Both the position numbers and the translations under genes were made by a program. Below are positions 1 through 5,595 of a DNA stretch of 5,595 bases, piece by piece (positions within the stretch are counted from its first letter, which is position 1; each line of letters opens with the position of its first letter). A model generated the notes under the pieces. That model was given only the letters and a program-made list of their open reading frames with translations, searched no databases and was not told the DNA's origin. Source of the DNA: JBLHKE01 sp047619485. GTDB lineage: Bacteria > Verrucomicrobiota > Verrucomicrobiia > Verrucomicrobiales > DEV007. The stretch lies in the NCBI GenBank assembly GCA_047619485.1, contig JBLHKE010000536.1, forward strand, positions 1 to 5,595, written 5' to 3'.

Positions 1-210
1 GCGCAGTTGTTGCGCTGCCGGGTGCGCTACCTCGGCGATGGGGTGGCGGTCGGGCGTGAAGCGTTCTTGGAGTCGGTTTTTGGGGTGCTTCGGGAAAGGT
101 TCACGGAGGGGCGGAAGAGTGGGGCGCGGCGGATGCGAGGCGGAGAAGGCTGGGGCGAGTTGCGGACTCTGCGAGCGTTGCGTGTCAACCCGGTTGAGCC
201 GAGCGGCTGA
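1..210 (+). CDS. C-terminal end of an IS200-like / REP-associated tyrosine transposase (partial, 5' end outside window)
   Basis: The frame is open from base 1 and stops with TGA at 208-210, so only the last 69 residues are visible. They run from AQLLRCRVRYLGDGVAVG through a basic stretch (RERFTEGRKSGARRMRGG) to LRTLRALRV near the end. The pattern 'RVRYxxDGVxxGxxxFxExVF...GARRMRG...LRTLRxLRV' is one I associate with the C-terminal extension of Y1-transposase-domain proteins of Verrucomicrobiota (RAYT, TnpA-REP type). These are single-copy, domesticated relatives of IS200 transposases that act on REP hairpins. The catalytic HUH motif and tyrosine would lie upstream of the window and cannot be checked. 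Small perfect inverted repeats occur at and just after the gene end: 185-197 (6-bp arms, 1-base loop), 198-207 (4-bp arms) and 233-243 (5-bp arms). They could be REP-like, but are short enough to be chance. The family call is from recalled pattern only. Confidence 0.6.
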   Translation, partial: AQLLRCRVRYLGDGVAVGREAFLESVFGVLRERFTEGRKSGARRMRGGEGWGELRTLRALRVNPVEPSG

Positions 211-385
211 TGTTCCCGTCGCTCGTCCGTGGGGCTCTGAGCCACCAACTAGTAGCGGCGAAAAAACACCAGCCAGTGCTGACCCAGCTCTGCAAACTCA
301 TACCACCGCACCTCGTTGCCACGCTCGCCCGCGAGCACGGGTCGATAGAAAAGCGAGCACCTTCATACAGTGGAGCCACGTGGTG

Positions 386-561
386 GTCTTGCTTGGGGCG
401 TGTTCGGAAATAACTTGGACATATCAGCTAGCCCTTGAACCTCCCACCTGCGTTGGAGTTTCCTCCGAGTCGTTCACGACACGAAGCAAACTCTGCCTTG
501 GTGGTAGGCTCAATGCCTGCCCAGCTATTGACCAACTTATTTCCGAACAAGCCCTTAAGAC
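386..561. repeat. Long imperfect palindrome, possible MITE-like element
   Basis: Nearly the whole 176 bases fold back on themselves around a centre at about 474.5. The outer arms 396-418 and 532-554 match at 21 of 23 positions and contain TGTTCGGAAATAA and its complement. Beyond them, 386-390 pairs with 557-561 after a small bulge. Further in, 435-448 pairs with 500-513 (12 of 14), 456-461 with 488-493 (6 of 6), and 469-473 with 476-480 (5 of 5) around a 2-base loop. The segment 419-434 against 514-531 is weaker but keeps a central AGCT. This is directly visible. The reading as a miniature inverted-repeat transposable element, or a remnant of two head-to-head IS ends, is inference. Flanking bases show no clean target duplication: CTTG before the left arm against TTAA after the right. 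A transcribed RNA hairpin is the alternative. Confidence 0.65.
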
Positions 562-607
562 ACTAGGGAGCAAGAGCCCGCGAAATGAGCATGACGGCTG
601 AAAGTTG

Positions 608-633
608 AAAAAACGACCCGCAGAACCGAGCCG
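608..633 (-). terminator. Probable intrinsic terminator of the pnt operon
   Basis: Read on the minus strand, a 7-bp stem CGGCTCG / CGGGTCG with a 6-base loop GTTCTG is followed at once by six T residues (plus-strand A tract at 608-613). Two of the seven pairs are G-U wobbles, so the fold is good only in RNA made from the minus strand, which fits leftward transcription. It lies about 105 bases past the pntB stop codon. The stem is short and not very stable, so it may be weak. Confidence 0.5.
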
Positions 634-689
634 AAAACCCTACAAAACTAGATCCAGCACCGGAGAAAAGGTGGCTATGGGATGACTGT

Positions 690-708
690 GATTGCAAATC
701 GAAGTTAC
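690..708 (-). repeat. 19-bp dispersed repeat, left copy
   Basis: On the minus strand this reads GTAACTTCGATTTGCAATC, identical over 19 of 19 bases to the plus-strand sequence at 3696-3714. The copies are therefore inverted relative to each other, about 3 kb apart, and bracket the pnt operon. This copy lies 31 bases past the pntB stop. It lacks the flanking bases that turn the right copy into a full hairpin. Identity ends sharply at both edges. Confidence 0.6.
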
Positions 709-739
709 GGTCGAGCGAAGCTGAAGTTAACGCTACCGC

Positions 740-2155
740 CTACTCCTCGAACTGCGAAACTAACCCCGACACGGTGGCCTTAGCGTCCCCGTAGATCATC
801 CGGGTGTTCTCACGGAAGAACAAGGTGTTCACCAGCCCCGAGAAACCAGCCCCCTGTCCACGCTTGAGCGCGAACACGGTCTTCGCCTCATAGACGTTGA
901 TGATCGGCATCCCGTAGATCGGGCTCGACTCATCTTCGACGGCTGCAGGATTGACCACATCATTGGCGCCGATCACGATCGCCACGTCGACCGAAGACAT
1001 GATGGCATTCACATCATCCATCTCACAAAGTTGCTCATACGGGACATCCGCTTCGGCCAACAGCACATTCATGTGGCCTGGCATCCGCCCGGCCACCGGG
1101 TGGATCGCGTGTCGGACTTCCGCGCCATTGCGCTGGAGAATTTCGCCAAGTTCCTTCACCGCGTGCTGCGCCTGTGCCACCGCCATGCCGTAACCTGGGA
1201 CGAACACGACACTCTGTGCCGCCTCCAAAACGTAGTAGGCGTCCTCGATGCTGATGCCCTTCATCTCCCCTTCGACCTCCGCTCCAGAACTGCCAGTCGC
1301 GGCACCGAAGCTACCGAACAAGACGTTGCCAAGCGTGCGGTTCATCGCCTTGCACATGATGAAAGTGAGGATCAAGCCGCTCGCGCCAACCAAGCAGCCA
1401 GCGACGATCAGCACCGTATTCAAAATCACGAACCCAGCCGCCGAGGCTGCGAGTCCAGAGAAGCTATTGAGCAAGGCGATCACCACTGGCATGTCGCCGC
1501 CACCGATCGGAATGGTTCCGAGAATGCCGAGCAACAACGAAACCGCAAGCACCCCGAAAAAGATCCCCTGCGCGGCACCCGACTCAGGCTGGATCGCGAA
1601 GAACGCCCCGGAGCCAACGACGCCGAGCATCAGCAACGCGTTGAGAGCCTTCTGGCCCGGGAAGGTGGTCGCATTGCCGCCCATCTTCCCACTCAGCTTG
1701 AGATACGCGATCAGACTGCCTGTAAACGTGATCGAGCCGATCAAGATCGTCAGAAGAATGACGACCGAGATGAAACCGGCGCCGACCTCATTCCGACCTG
1801 GATCAGCAAGGAGGTACTCGGGCCATCCCTGACTGCGAATGTTCGCGTATTCCGCCCAGCCGACTAGCAAACTAGCAAGGCCACCAAATCCGTTGAACAA
1901 AGCCACTAGCTCCGGCATGCCAGTCATCTGCACACGCTTCGCCGCGATCAATCCGATCACCCCGCCGACCAGCAGGCCGGCGAGAATAAATCCGAAGTCC
2001 AAGTCAGCCTTGAAGAGCGTTGCGACCACTGCGAGCAACATGCCCAGCGACGAGATCTGGTTGCCCCGGCGTGCCGTCGACGCGGAGCCGAGCATCTTGA
2101 TCCCGAAGATGAACAGGATCGAGGCGACGATATAACTGAGATTAACGAAATCCAT
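740..2155 (-). CDS. pntB: NAD(P)+ transhydrogenase, beta subunit (PntB)
   Basis: This 471-residue protein has the usual PntB length. It combines membrane domain II (residues 1 to about 290, many hydrophobic helices) with the NADP(H)-binding domain III (about 300-471). With PntAA and PntAB it couples inward proton flow to hydride transfer from NADH to NADP+ in the cytoplasmic membrane. Domain III signatures are VPGYGMAVAQ (319-328), HPVAGRMPGHMNVLLAEA (352-369), GANDVVNPAA (396 onward) and GDAKATV near the end. In the channel, GGGDMPVVIALLNSFSG (218-234) keeps Asp221 and Asn230, the counterparts of E. coli Asp213 and Asn222. The E. coli proton-channel residue His91 is replaced by Asn88 in MPELVALFNGFGG. 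The start is 3 bases after the pntAB stop, which implies translational coupling; no clear ribosome binding site is seen. It is the last gene of the operon. Confidence 0.97.
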   Translation of the reverse strand: MDFVNLSYIVASILFIFGIKMLGSASTARRGNQISSLGMLLAVVATLFKADLDFGFILAGLLVGGVIGLIAAKRVQMTGMPELVALFNGFGGLASLLVGWAEYANIRSQGWPEYLLADPGRNEVGAGFISVVILLTILIGSITFTGSLIAYLKLSGKMGGNATTFPGQKALNALLMLGVVGSGAFFAIQPESGAAQGIFFGVLAVSLLLGILGTIPIGGGDMPVVIALLNSFSGLAASAAGFVILNTVLIVAGCLVGASGLILTFIMCKAMNRTLGNVLFGSFGAATGSSGAEVEGEMKGISIEDAYYVLEAAQSVVFVPGYGMAVAQAQHAVKELGEILQRNGAEVRHAIHPVAGRMPGHMNVLLAEADVPYEQLCEMDDVNAIMSSVDVAIVIGANDVVNPAAVEDESSPIYGMPIINVYEAKTVFALKRGQGAGFSGLVNTLFFRENTRMIYGDAKATVSGLVSQFEE

Positions 2156-2158
2156 ACG

Positions 2159-2440
2159 CTAGTTCTTCTTTTTAAACATCGCCAACATGCGATCGGTCAC
2201 CACATAGCCACCGACCACGTTGACCGTCGCTAGAACCAGTGCGGCAAACGCGAACCATTTCCCGGCCTCGAAGTCACCAGTCGTGCTCACACCGATGAGC
2301 GCCCCGACGACGGTGATGCCCGAGATCGCATTCGATCCAGACATCAGTGGCGTGTGCAACTGGGACGGAACCTTTGAAATCAGCTCGGTGCCTAGAAACA
2401 CCGCGAGCGTGAATGTGAAGAGCAATAGTATTAGAACCAT
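2159..2440 (-). CDS. pntAB: NAD(P)+ transhydrogenase, alpha subunit part 2 (PntAB, membrane domain)
   Basis: A 93-residue hydrophobic protein corresponding to the C-terminal membrane part of fused PntA. It has about three helices: residues 2-17, about 35-55 and about 62-84. The conserved loop SQLHTPLMSGSNAISGITVV (26-45) is the family hallmark (HTPLMSxxNAISG). A charged tail KKKN lies after the last helix. It supplies the alpha-side helices of the proton-conducting domain II and anchors PntAA. The separate gene places the enzyme in the three-polypeptide class, as in Rhodospirillum rubrum, rather than the two-gene E. coli form. It starts 17 bases after the pntAA stop and ends 3 bases before pntB. 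No convincing Shine-Dalgarno sequence precedes it. Confidence 0.95.
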   Translation of the reverse strand: MVLILLLFTFTLAVFLGTELISKVPSQLHTPLMSGSNAISGITVVGALIGVSTTGDFEAGKWFAFAALVLATVNVVGGYVVTDRMLAMFKKKN

Positions 2441-2457
2441 AATTTGGTGGGTAAGAT

Positions 2458-3585
2458 TTAAACGAAGCGTTCGTGCACGATGTTCCCATCATGTGTTAGC
2501 ACACAGCCCTTCAAAATTTCGTCCTCGAGATCGAACTTGAAGGTCTTCTCCTCCTTGTCCCAGTAGTGCTCGAGGAAGTTGCCGATGTTGGCTGAAAACA
2601 TCTGTGTCGCGTGGGTCGCCGAACGACGCTCCAAACTGCTGAGCCCAATGATTCGCACGCCCTCGTCAGTCACGATCTCTTCATCCACCACCGTGCCATC
2701 GACATTGCCACCTGTCTCGGAGGCCGCCAGATCGACGATCACGCTGCCGCGCTTCATGCGCTTCACGACTTCCGCTGAAATCAACACCGGCGCCTTGCGG
2801 CCAAACACCTTCGCAGTCGTGATCACGATGTCCGAATCGGCACAGGCCTTGGCCTGCCCCTCGACCTGCTTCGCGATTTGCTCAAGCGTCAGTTCTTTGG
2901 CGTATCCCTGATCGGTCGAACCAGTCTCGCCGAGATCGATGCGCAGCGCCTTCGCGCCGAGCGACTCCGCCTGCTCGAGTGCCTCCGCGCGGATGTCGAA
3001 TGCAGTCACGCGTGCGCCCAAGCGCTTCGCGGTAGCAATCGCCTGCAAACCCGCAACCCCAATCCCCAGCACGAACACCTTGGCCGGGGAGATCGTTCCG
3101 GCCGGAGTCATCATCATCGGCAGAATCTTGTTCAGCCGCTCCGCCGCCACGATCACCGACTCGTAGCCAGCGATGTTCGCCTGCGAGCTGATGACGTCCA
3201 TTTTCTGTGCCAGCGTCGTGCGTGGAATCATCTCCAGGCTCACCCCGGTAGCGCCGCAATCGGCCATCGACTTCAACAACTCGCCCTCGTTGAACGGGTC
3301 CATGTAGCTGATGTGCATCGCCCCCTTCTTGAGCTTCCCCAATTCGTCCGCGCTCGGCTTCTGAACACGGGCTACAAAATCAGCCGCTCCCAACTCACCA
3401 GCGCGATCACTGACGACCTTAGCACCCGCCACCTCGTAGTCCGCATCCACATGCTCGCTGCCCAGACCGATCCCGGTCTCGACACGGATCTCATAGCCCA
3501 ATCCCACCAATTTCTTGGCGGTTTCAGGGTTCATCGCGGCGCGAGTCTCTTTCGGGTCGCTCTCCTTAGGTGCAAATACGATCAT
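2458..3585 (-). CDS. pntAA: NAD(P)+ transhydrogenase, alpha subunit part 1 (PntAA, NAD-binding)
   Basis: This 375-residue soluble domain I binds NAD(H) and gives or takes the hydride exchanged with NADP(H) on PntB. The N-terminus MIVFAPKESDPKETRAAMNP is the alanine dehydrogenase/PNT N-domain opening. The Rossmann fold carries GIGVAG (174-179, GxGxxG) and Asp197 for the adenosine ribose. Arg122, Gln127 and Asp130 in RTTLAQKMD have the spacing of the R. rubrum Arg127-Gln132-Asp135 'RQD loop', which contacts PntB domain III at the hydride-transfer site. Next come SSQANIAGY and, in the C-terminal half, ITTAKVFGRKAP and VDLAASETGGN. Length suits a split alpha1. The ATG start fits the family N-terminus and lies just downstream of a good promoter, leaving a short leader without a clear ribosome binding site. 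It is the first gene of the operon. Confidence 0.97.
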   Translation of the reverse strand: MIVFAPKESDPKETRAAMNPETAKKLVGLGYEIRVETGIGLGSEHVDADYEVAGAKVVSDRAGELGAADFVARVQKPSADELGKLKKGAMHISYMDPFNEGELLKSMADCGATGVSLEMIPRTTLAQKMDVISSQANIAGYESVIVAAERLNKILPMMMTPAGTISPAKVFVLGIGVAGLQAIATAKRLGARVTAFDIRAEALEQAESLGAKALRIDLGETGSTDQGYAKELTLEQIAKQVEGQAKACADSDIVITTAKVFGRKAPVLISAEVVKRMKRGSVIVDLAASETGGNVDGTVVDEEIVTDEGVRIIGLSSLERRSATHATQMFSANIGNFLEHYWDKEEKTFKFDLEDEILKGCVLTHDGNIVHERFV

Positions 3586-3602
3586 GGTTTACGGAAGCGC
3601 CC

Positions 3603-3630
3603 ATCATAAAAAGCGCGACCGATTTGTCCA
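3603..3630 (-). promoter_or_regulatory. Sigma70-like promoter of the pnt operon
   Basis: On the minus strand TGGACA (3625-3630, -35) and TATGAT (3603-3608, -10) are 16 bases apart, each one base from consensus. The expected start point, near 3596, gives a leader of only about 11 bases before the pntAA ATG. An 8-base direct repeat (TTATGATG on the minus strand, at 3602-3609 and 3631-3638) overlaps the -10 and abuts the -35, and may be a regulator site. This is inferred from sequence only. Confidence 0.5.
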
Positions 3631-3695
3631 CATCATAATCACCTAGAAACAGATTCGGTAGGTCGAGTTTAAGCCCAGCAGACGCATTTCAGGAT

Positions 3696-3718
3696 GTAAC
3701 TTCGATTTGCAATCGAAG
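3696..3718 (+). repeat. 19-bp dispersed repeat, right copy, forming a hairpin
   Basis: Bases 3696-3714 repeat, in inverted orientation, the sequence at 690-708. Here the flanking bases complete a perfect hairpin: CTTCGATT (3700-3707), loop TGC, AATCGAAG (3711-3718). It lies 18 bases past the stop of the leftward DUF5069 gene and upstream of the pnt promoter. It could stabilise or end the DUF5069 transcript, but no T tract follows it on either strand, so it is not a standard intrinsic terminator. A genome-wide palindromic intergenic repeat is the likeliest reading. Confidence 0.6.
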
Positions 3719-3736
3719 CGACGCGCCCCTCGCCCT

Positions 3737-4180
3737 CTAGTCCGCAATCTCGTCTTGGTAGAACGAAGCCCAATCGTCGAGATTGTTCAGGTTCACCGCG
3801 TCGGGTAGCGCATCTGTGTCCTCAATCCCCGCCGCTTCCAAAATCTCCTGGCGCACGCCCGGAGCATGATGGTAGCCGACGATGCTCTCGTTGAGCGCCT
3901 GCACCTGAGTGGCGTCCAAGGCGCCTCCCTTTTTGTCCAAGATCCAAGCCTCAAGCTCGGGATAGGTCGGCTTTTGTCCCGCAACGTAGGCCAAGAACTC
4001 CTCGCGGCTGACCGCCAAACCGTCCAAAACCATCTGATCGAAGCCCTGCCCAGAGGCCGGGTAATCGTCGTTTAACTTAGACACAGAGCCAAGAGAGGCT
4101 TTTTGCCAGAGACGCGGCAAGTGCAGGACACCGAGTGGACCAGCCACACCAGAACTAATCATTGGAATTTGTTTACTCAT
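3737..4180 (-). CDS. DUF5069 domain-containing protein, function unknown
   Basis: A 147-residue soluble protein with no signal peptide or membrane segment. The sequence matches the DUF5069 pattern as I know it: GVLHLPRLWQKASL (17-30), GFDQMVLDGL (46 onward), KPTYPELEAWI (about 70-80), GYHH in the C-terminal half and DAVNLNNLDDW near the end. The whole protein appears to be this one domain, so it is full length. The family is common in Verrucomicrobiota and has no assigned activity known to me. Conserved Trp, His and Asp residues hint at ligand binding, but that is speculation. The ATG at 4178-4180 lies 45 bases from the divergent start at 4226; an internal Met at residue 7 is a less likely alternative. 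It ends 151 bases before the pnt operon, whose own promoter lies in that gap, so it is probably a separate transcript. Confidence 0.85.
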   Translation of the reverse strand: MSKQIPMISSGVAGPLGVLHLPRLWQKASLGSVSKLNDDYPASGQGFDQMVLDGLAVSREEFLAYVAGQKPTYPELEAWILDKKGGALDATQVQALNESIVGYHHAPGVRQEILEAAGIEDTDALPDAVNLNNLDDWASFYQDEIAD

Positions 4181-4219
4181 GTTCTAGCTATCTATATTCT
4201 AATTCCCAGAAAGACAAGC
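4169..4219. promoter_or_regulatory. Divergent promoter region between the DUF5069 and LamG-like genes
   Basis: The 45-base AT-rich gap must serve both genes. Rightward, TTGTTT (4169-4174) and TATATT (4193-4198) are 18 bases apart, giving a leader of about 20 bases. The -35 would lie inside the first codons of the DUF5069 gene. Leftward, TTGTCT (4212-4217) and TATAGA (4191-4196) are 15 bases apart, which is short. The -10 elements overlap on opposite strands, so the two promoters would compete. Neither start codon has a clear Shine-Dalgarno sequence. Confidence 0.35.
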
Positions 4220-4225
4220 CTAACT

Positions 4226-5595
4226 ATGATCCCCCCGATTCAAAAATTTGCCCTGCTGTCATTCCTCGCGCTTCTGGTGTCTGCCACCGCCGTTCGTTCG
4301 GCCGACGACTCGAAACTCATCGAATGGAAATCAGGATCTGACCCAAGCGGAAAGATCATCGACCTAGAACTGTTCGGAAAACCCGAGATCCGCGGCGAAG
4401 CGATCGCCAACGGCAAGAGCGGCACGATGAAGTTTCATGGTGGCTCGATCGTGATGAACCTCACCGATGCGGCGATGCTGAGAAAACTACTCACGCAGAA
4501 TGACCAACTCACTATCGAGATCGACGTCATCCCAACCAACTCAGATCAGGATGGTCCTGCACGGATTTTCAGCTACTCCACCGATCATTTCACACGCAAC
4601 TTCACCGTCGGTCAATCGGGTGACCAGTTCGACCTGCGACTCCAGACCGATGGCGGCCTCGAAAATGGGATCATCCGCGACGGCCGATTTGGAAAGATCA
4701 AGGCAGGCAAGCGCTACCGTCTAGTCATCATCTACAAACCCGGTTACCTCGCCATCACCGTTAATGGAGAACTGATGGTCGAGCGGGACGACATCAAAGG
4801 TTCGATCAAGAACTGGACGAATCAGCGGCTCATGTTCGGTGACGAACTCACGGGCGATCGCAGCTGGCACGGAGCGATTCAGGGGCTTGCGATCTACAAC
4901 AAGGCGAAAGCCTTGCGCAACCAATCCGAGGAGAAAAAACCGCGCAGCGCCGGAGCTCCCGATAAGGAACTCAAACACACACAGCGCGTGGTCGCCGACC
5001 TGAAGAAAAAGATCGAAGCCCTGTGTGCCGAGAACGCCGACCTAAAGCTGCGCATCATGGCGCGGGACAAGGCGGGTTCCTACCTGGAGGATCAGCTGGC
5101 CGAATGCATCAAGCGCCACGAAGATTACGGCGGCCTCGAGAAACAACTCAAGGAGGCGAGATCGCTGGCCAAACGCGAGCATGATCGTGCCGAGAAGATC
5201 TCCGACGATATCTTAAGACAAGTCGACGCGCAGCAGGCCATCGTGAAGGAGTTGAAAGAAACGGTCGCCCTCGTGCAGCGCGAGCGCGCCGGCCTGCTCG
5301 CCAAGATCGACGAGCAGCCGAAGTTCGACCCGGAACAACGCATGCGCCTGATCGCCGAAAACGTGAAGCTCAGCAAGAGCCTGAAAGATGCCTGGGAAAA
5401 GGGCAAGACGAACGACAAGGCGAAGGCAGATCAGGAGATGAAACTCGACCAGCTAACCGCAGCCAAAAAGAAGGCCGAAAAACAGGCCATCACCCAACGT
5501 GCCGAGGCCATAAGGGACAAGATCGAGCGCAAAAAACTGGAATCCCAGCTGGCGCAACTCAAAGCAGCTGCCGCCAAACAAGCTGAAAAAAACGC
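4226..5595 (+). CDS. Exported LamG-like (concanavalin-fold) protein with long coiled coil (partial, 3' end outside window)
   Basis: Open from ATG 4226-4228 to the window edge without a stop: 456 codons seen, true length unknown. Residues 1-22 or 1-26 form a signal peptide (Lys7, then FALLSFLALLVSATA), with cleavage likely after SATA (residue 22). Residues about 30-227 resemble a LamG/concanavalin-like jelly-roll domain: beta-rich, with TIEIDVIPTN, YRLVIIYKPGYLAITVNGEL and the late motif FGDELTGDRSWHGAIQGLAIY (key residues Gly205, Asp206, Glu207, Arg212, Trp214, Gly216, Tyr224). Such domains often bind carbohydrate or protein in Planctomycetes-Verrucomicrobia surface proteins. A Pro-rich charged linker leads to a Lys/Glu/Ala-rich coiled coil from about residue 248 to the edge, broken near EQPKFDPEQ. 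Cys267 and Cys294 lie in the coil. Likely periplasmic or surface; substrate unknown. It is divergent from the DUF5069 gene. What follows the coil would decide its role. Confidence 0.8.
   Translation, partial: MIPPIQKFALLSFLALLVSATAVRSADDSKLIEWKSGSDPSGKIIDLELFGKPEIRGEAIANGKSGTMKFHGGSIVMNLTDAAMLRKLLTQNDQLTIEIDVIPTNSDQDGPARIFSYSTDHFTRNFTVGQSGDQFDLRLQTDGGLENGIIRDGRFGKIKAGKRYRLVIIYKPGYLAITVNGELMVERDDIKGSIKNWTNQRLMFGDELTGDRSWHGAIQGLAIYNKAKALRNQSEEKKPRSAGAPDKELKHTQRVVADLKKKIEALCAENADLKLRIMARDKAGSYLEDQLAECIKRHEDYGGLEKQLKEARSLAKREHDRAEKISDDILRQVDAQQAIVKELKETVALVQRERAGLLAKIDEQPKFDPEQRMRLIAENVKLSKSLKDAWEKGKTNDKAKADQEMKLDQLTAAKKKAEKQAITQRAEAIRDKIERKKLESQLAQLKAAAAKQAEKN

Larger units (their letters stand above)
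211..739. other. 529-base intergenic region without a convincing gene
   Basis: This stretch separates the transposase tail from the 3' end of the leftward pnt operon. The frames open across it give low-complexity, unrecognisable proteins and seem to be by-products of base composition and of the palindrome. It holds a short hairpin at 233-243, a protein-like but start-less 37-codon stretch on the minus strand (252-362), the large imperfect palindrome (386-561), a probable terminator for the minus strand (608-633) and one 19-bp dispersed repeat copy (690-708). Nothing was recognised in 562-607 or 634-689. No tRNA- or rRNA-like sequence was seen. Confidence 0.7.

Noticed and set aside
38..601. 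A 187-codon open frame on the plus strand across the transposase tail and the palindrome
   Set aside because: It overlaps the better-supported frame at 1-210, runs through the palindrome, and its product is compositionally odd with no recognisable motif.
1031..1867. A 278-codon open frame on the plus strand inside pntB
   Set aside because: It lies antisense to an unambiguous pntB. Its Arg/His-rich product is what antisense translation of a GC-rich gene gives.
2156..2457. Possible split of pntA by a frameshift into two genes
   Set aside because: The separate alpha1 and alpha2 genes, with an intact stop, a 17-base gap and a fitting start, match the known three-polypeptide class of transhydrogenase.
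2878..3609. A 243-codon open frame on the plus strand inside pntAA
   Set aside because: It is antisense to a clearly conserved gene with all family motifs. The product is Arg/His/Leu-rich and unrecognised.
4240..5418. Several short minus-strand frames opposite the LamG-like gene
   Set aside because: The plus-strand frame is continuous for 456 codons with a signal peptide and coherent domains; the opposite frames are short and lack motifs.
1..5595. CRISPR array, tRNA/rRNA gene, prophage or toxin-antitoxin module
   Set aside because: No regularly spaced direct repeats, no cloverleaf or rRNA-like sequence, and no matching protein signatures were seen on either strand.

Overview
The window looks like a chromosomal segment of a moderately GC-rich bacterium, most likely Verrucomicrobiota (perhaps near the Haloferula/Luteolibacter/Rubritalea group). 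This rests on three recalled family patterns and no search: a DUF5069 protein, an exported LamG-like protein with a long coiled coil, and a transposase tail of a type common in those genomes. Ribosome binding sites are weak or absent before every start.

Layout. Bases 1-210 (+) are the 3' end of a gene resembling an IS200-like/REP-associated tyrosine transposase. Bases 211-739 have no convincing gene. They hold a long imperfect palindrome (386-561), a probable intrinsic terminator for the leftward genes (608-633) and one copy of a 19-bp dispersed repeat (690-708). Bases 740-3585 (-) form a compact operon for proton-translocating NAD(P)+ transhydrogenase in its three-polypeptide form, in the order pntAA, pntAB, pntB with gaps of 17 and 3 bases. 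A good sigma70-like promoter (3603-3630) lies just upstream. The second copy of the 19-bp repeat, inverted and part of a hairpin, lies at 3696-3718, so the two copies bracket the operon. A DUF5069 gene follows (3737-4180, -). It diverges, across 45 bases, from a gene for an exported LamG-like/coiled-coil protein (4226 onward, +) that runs off the right edge.

Function. PntAA binds NAD(H), PntAB and PntB form the membrane channel, and the PntB C-terminus binds NADP(H). Together they couple the proton gradient to hydride transfer from NADH to NADP+, supplying NADPH. No functional link between this operon and the DUF5069 or LamG genes is visible. No complete new system is seen. The least explained items are the 176-base palindrome, the inverted 19-bp repeats and the exported coiled-coil protein. 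A notable residue change is Asn where E. coli PntB has His91.
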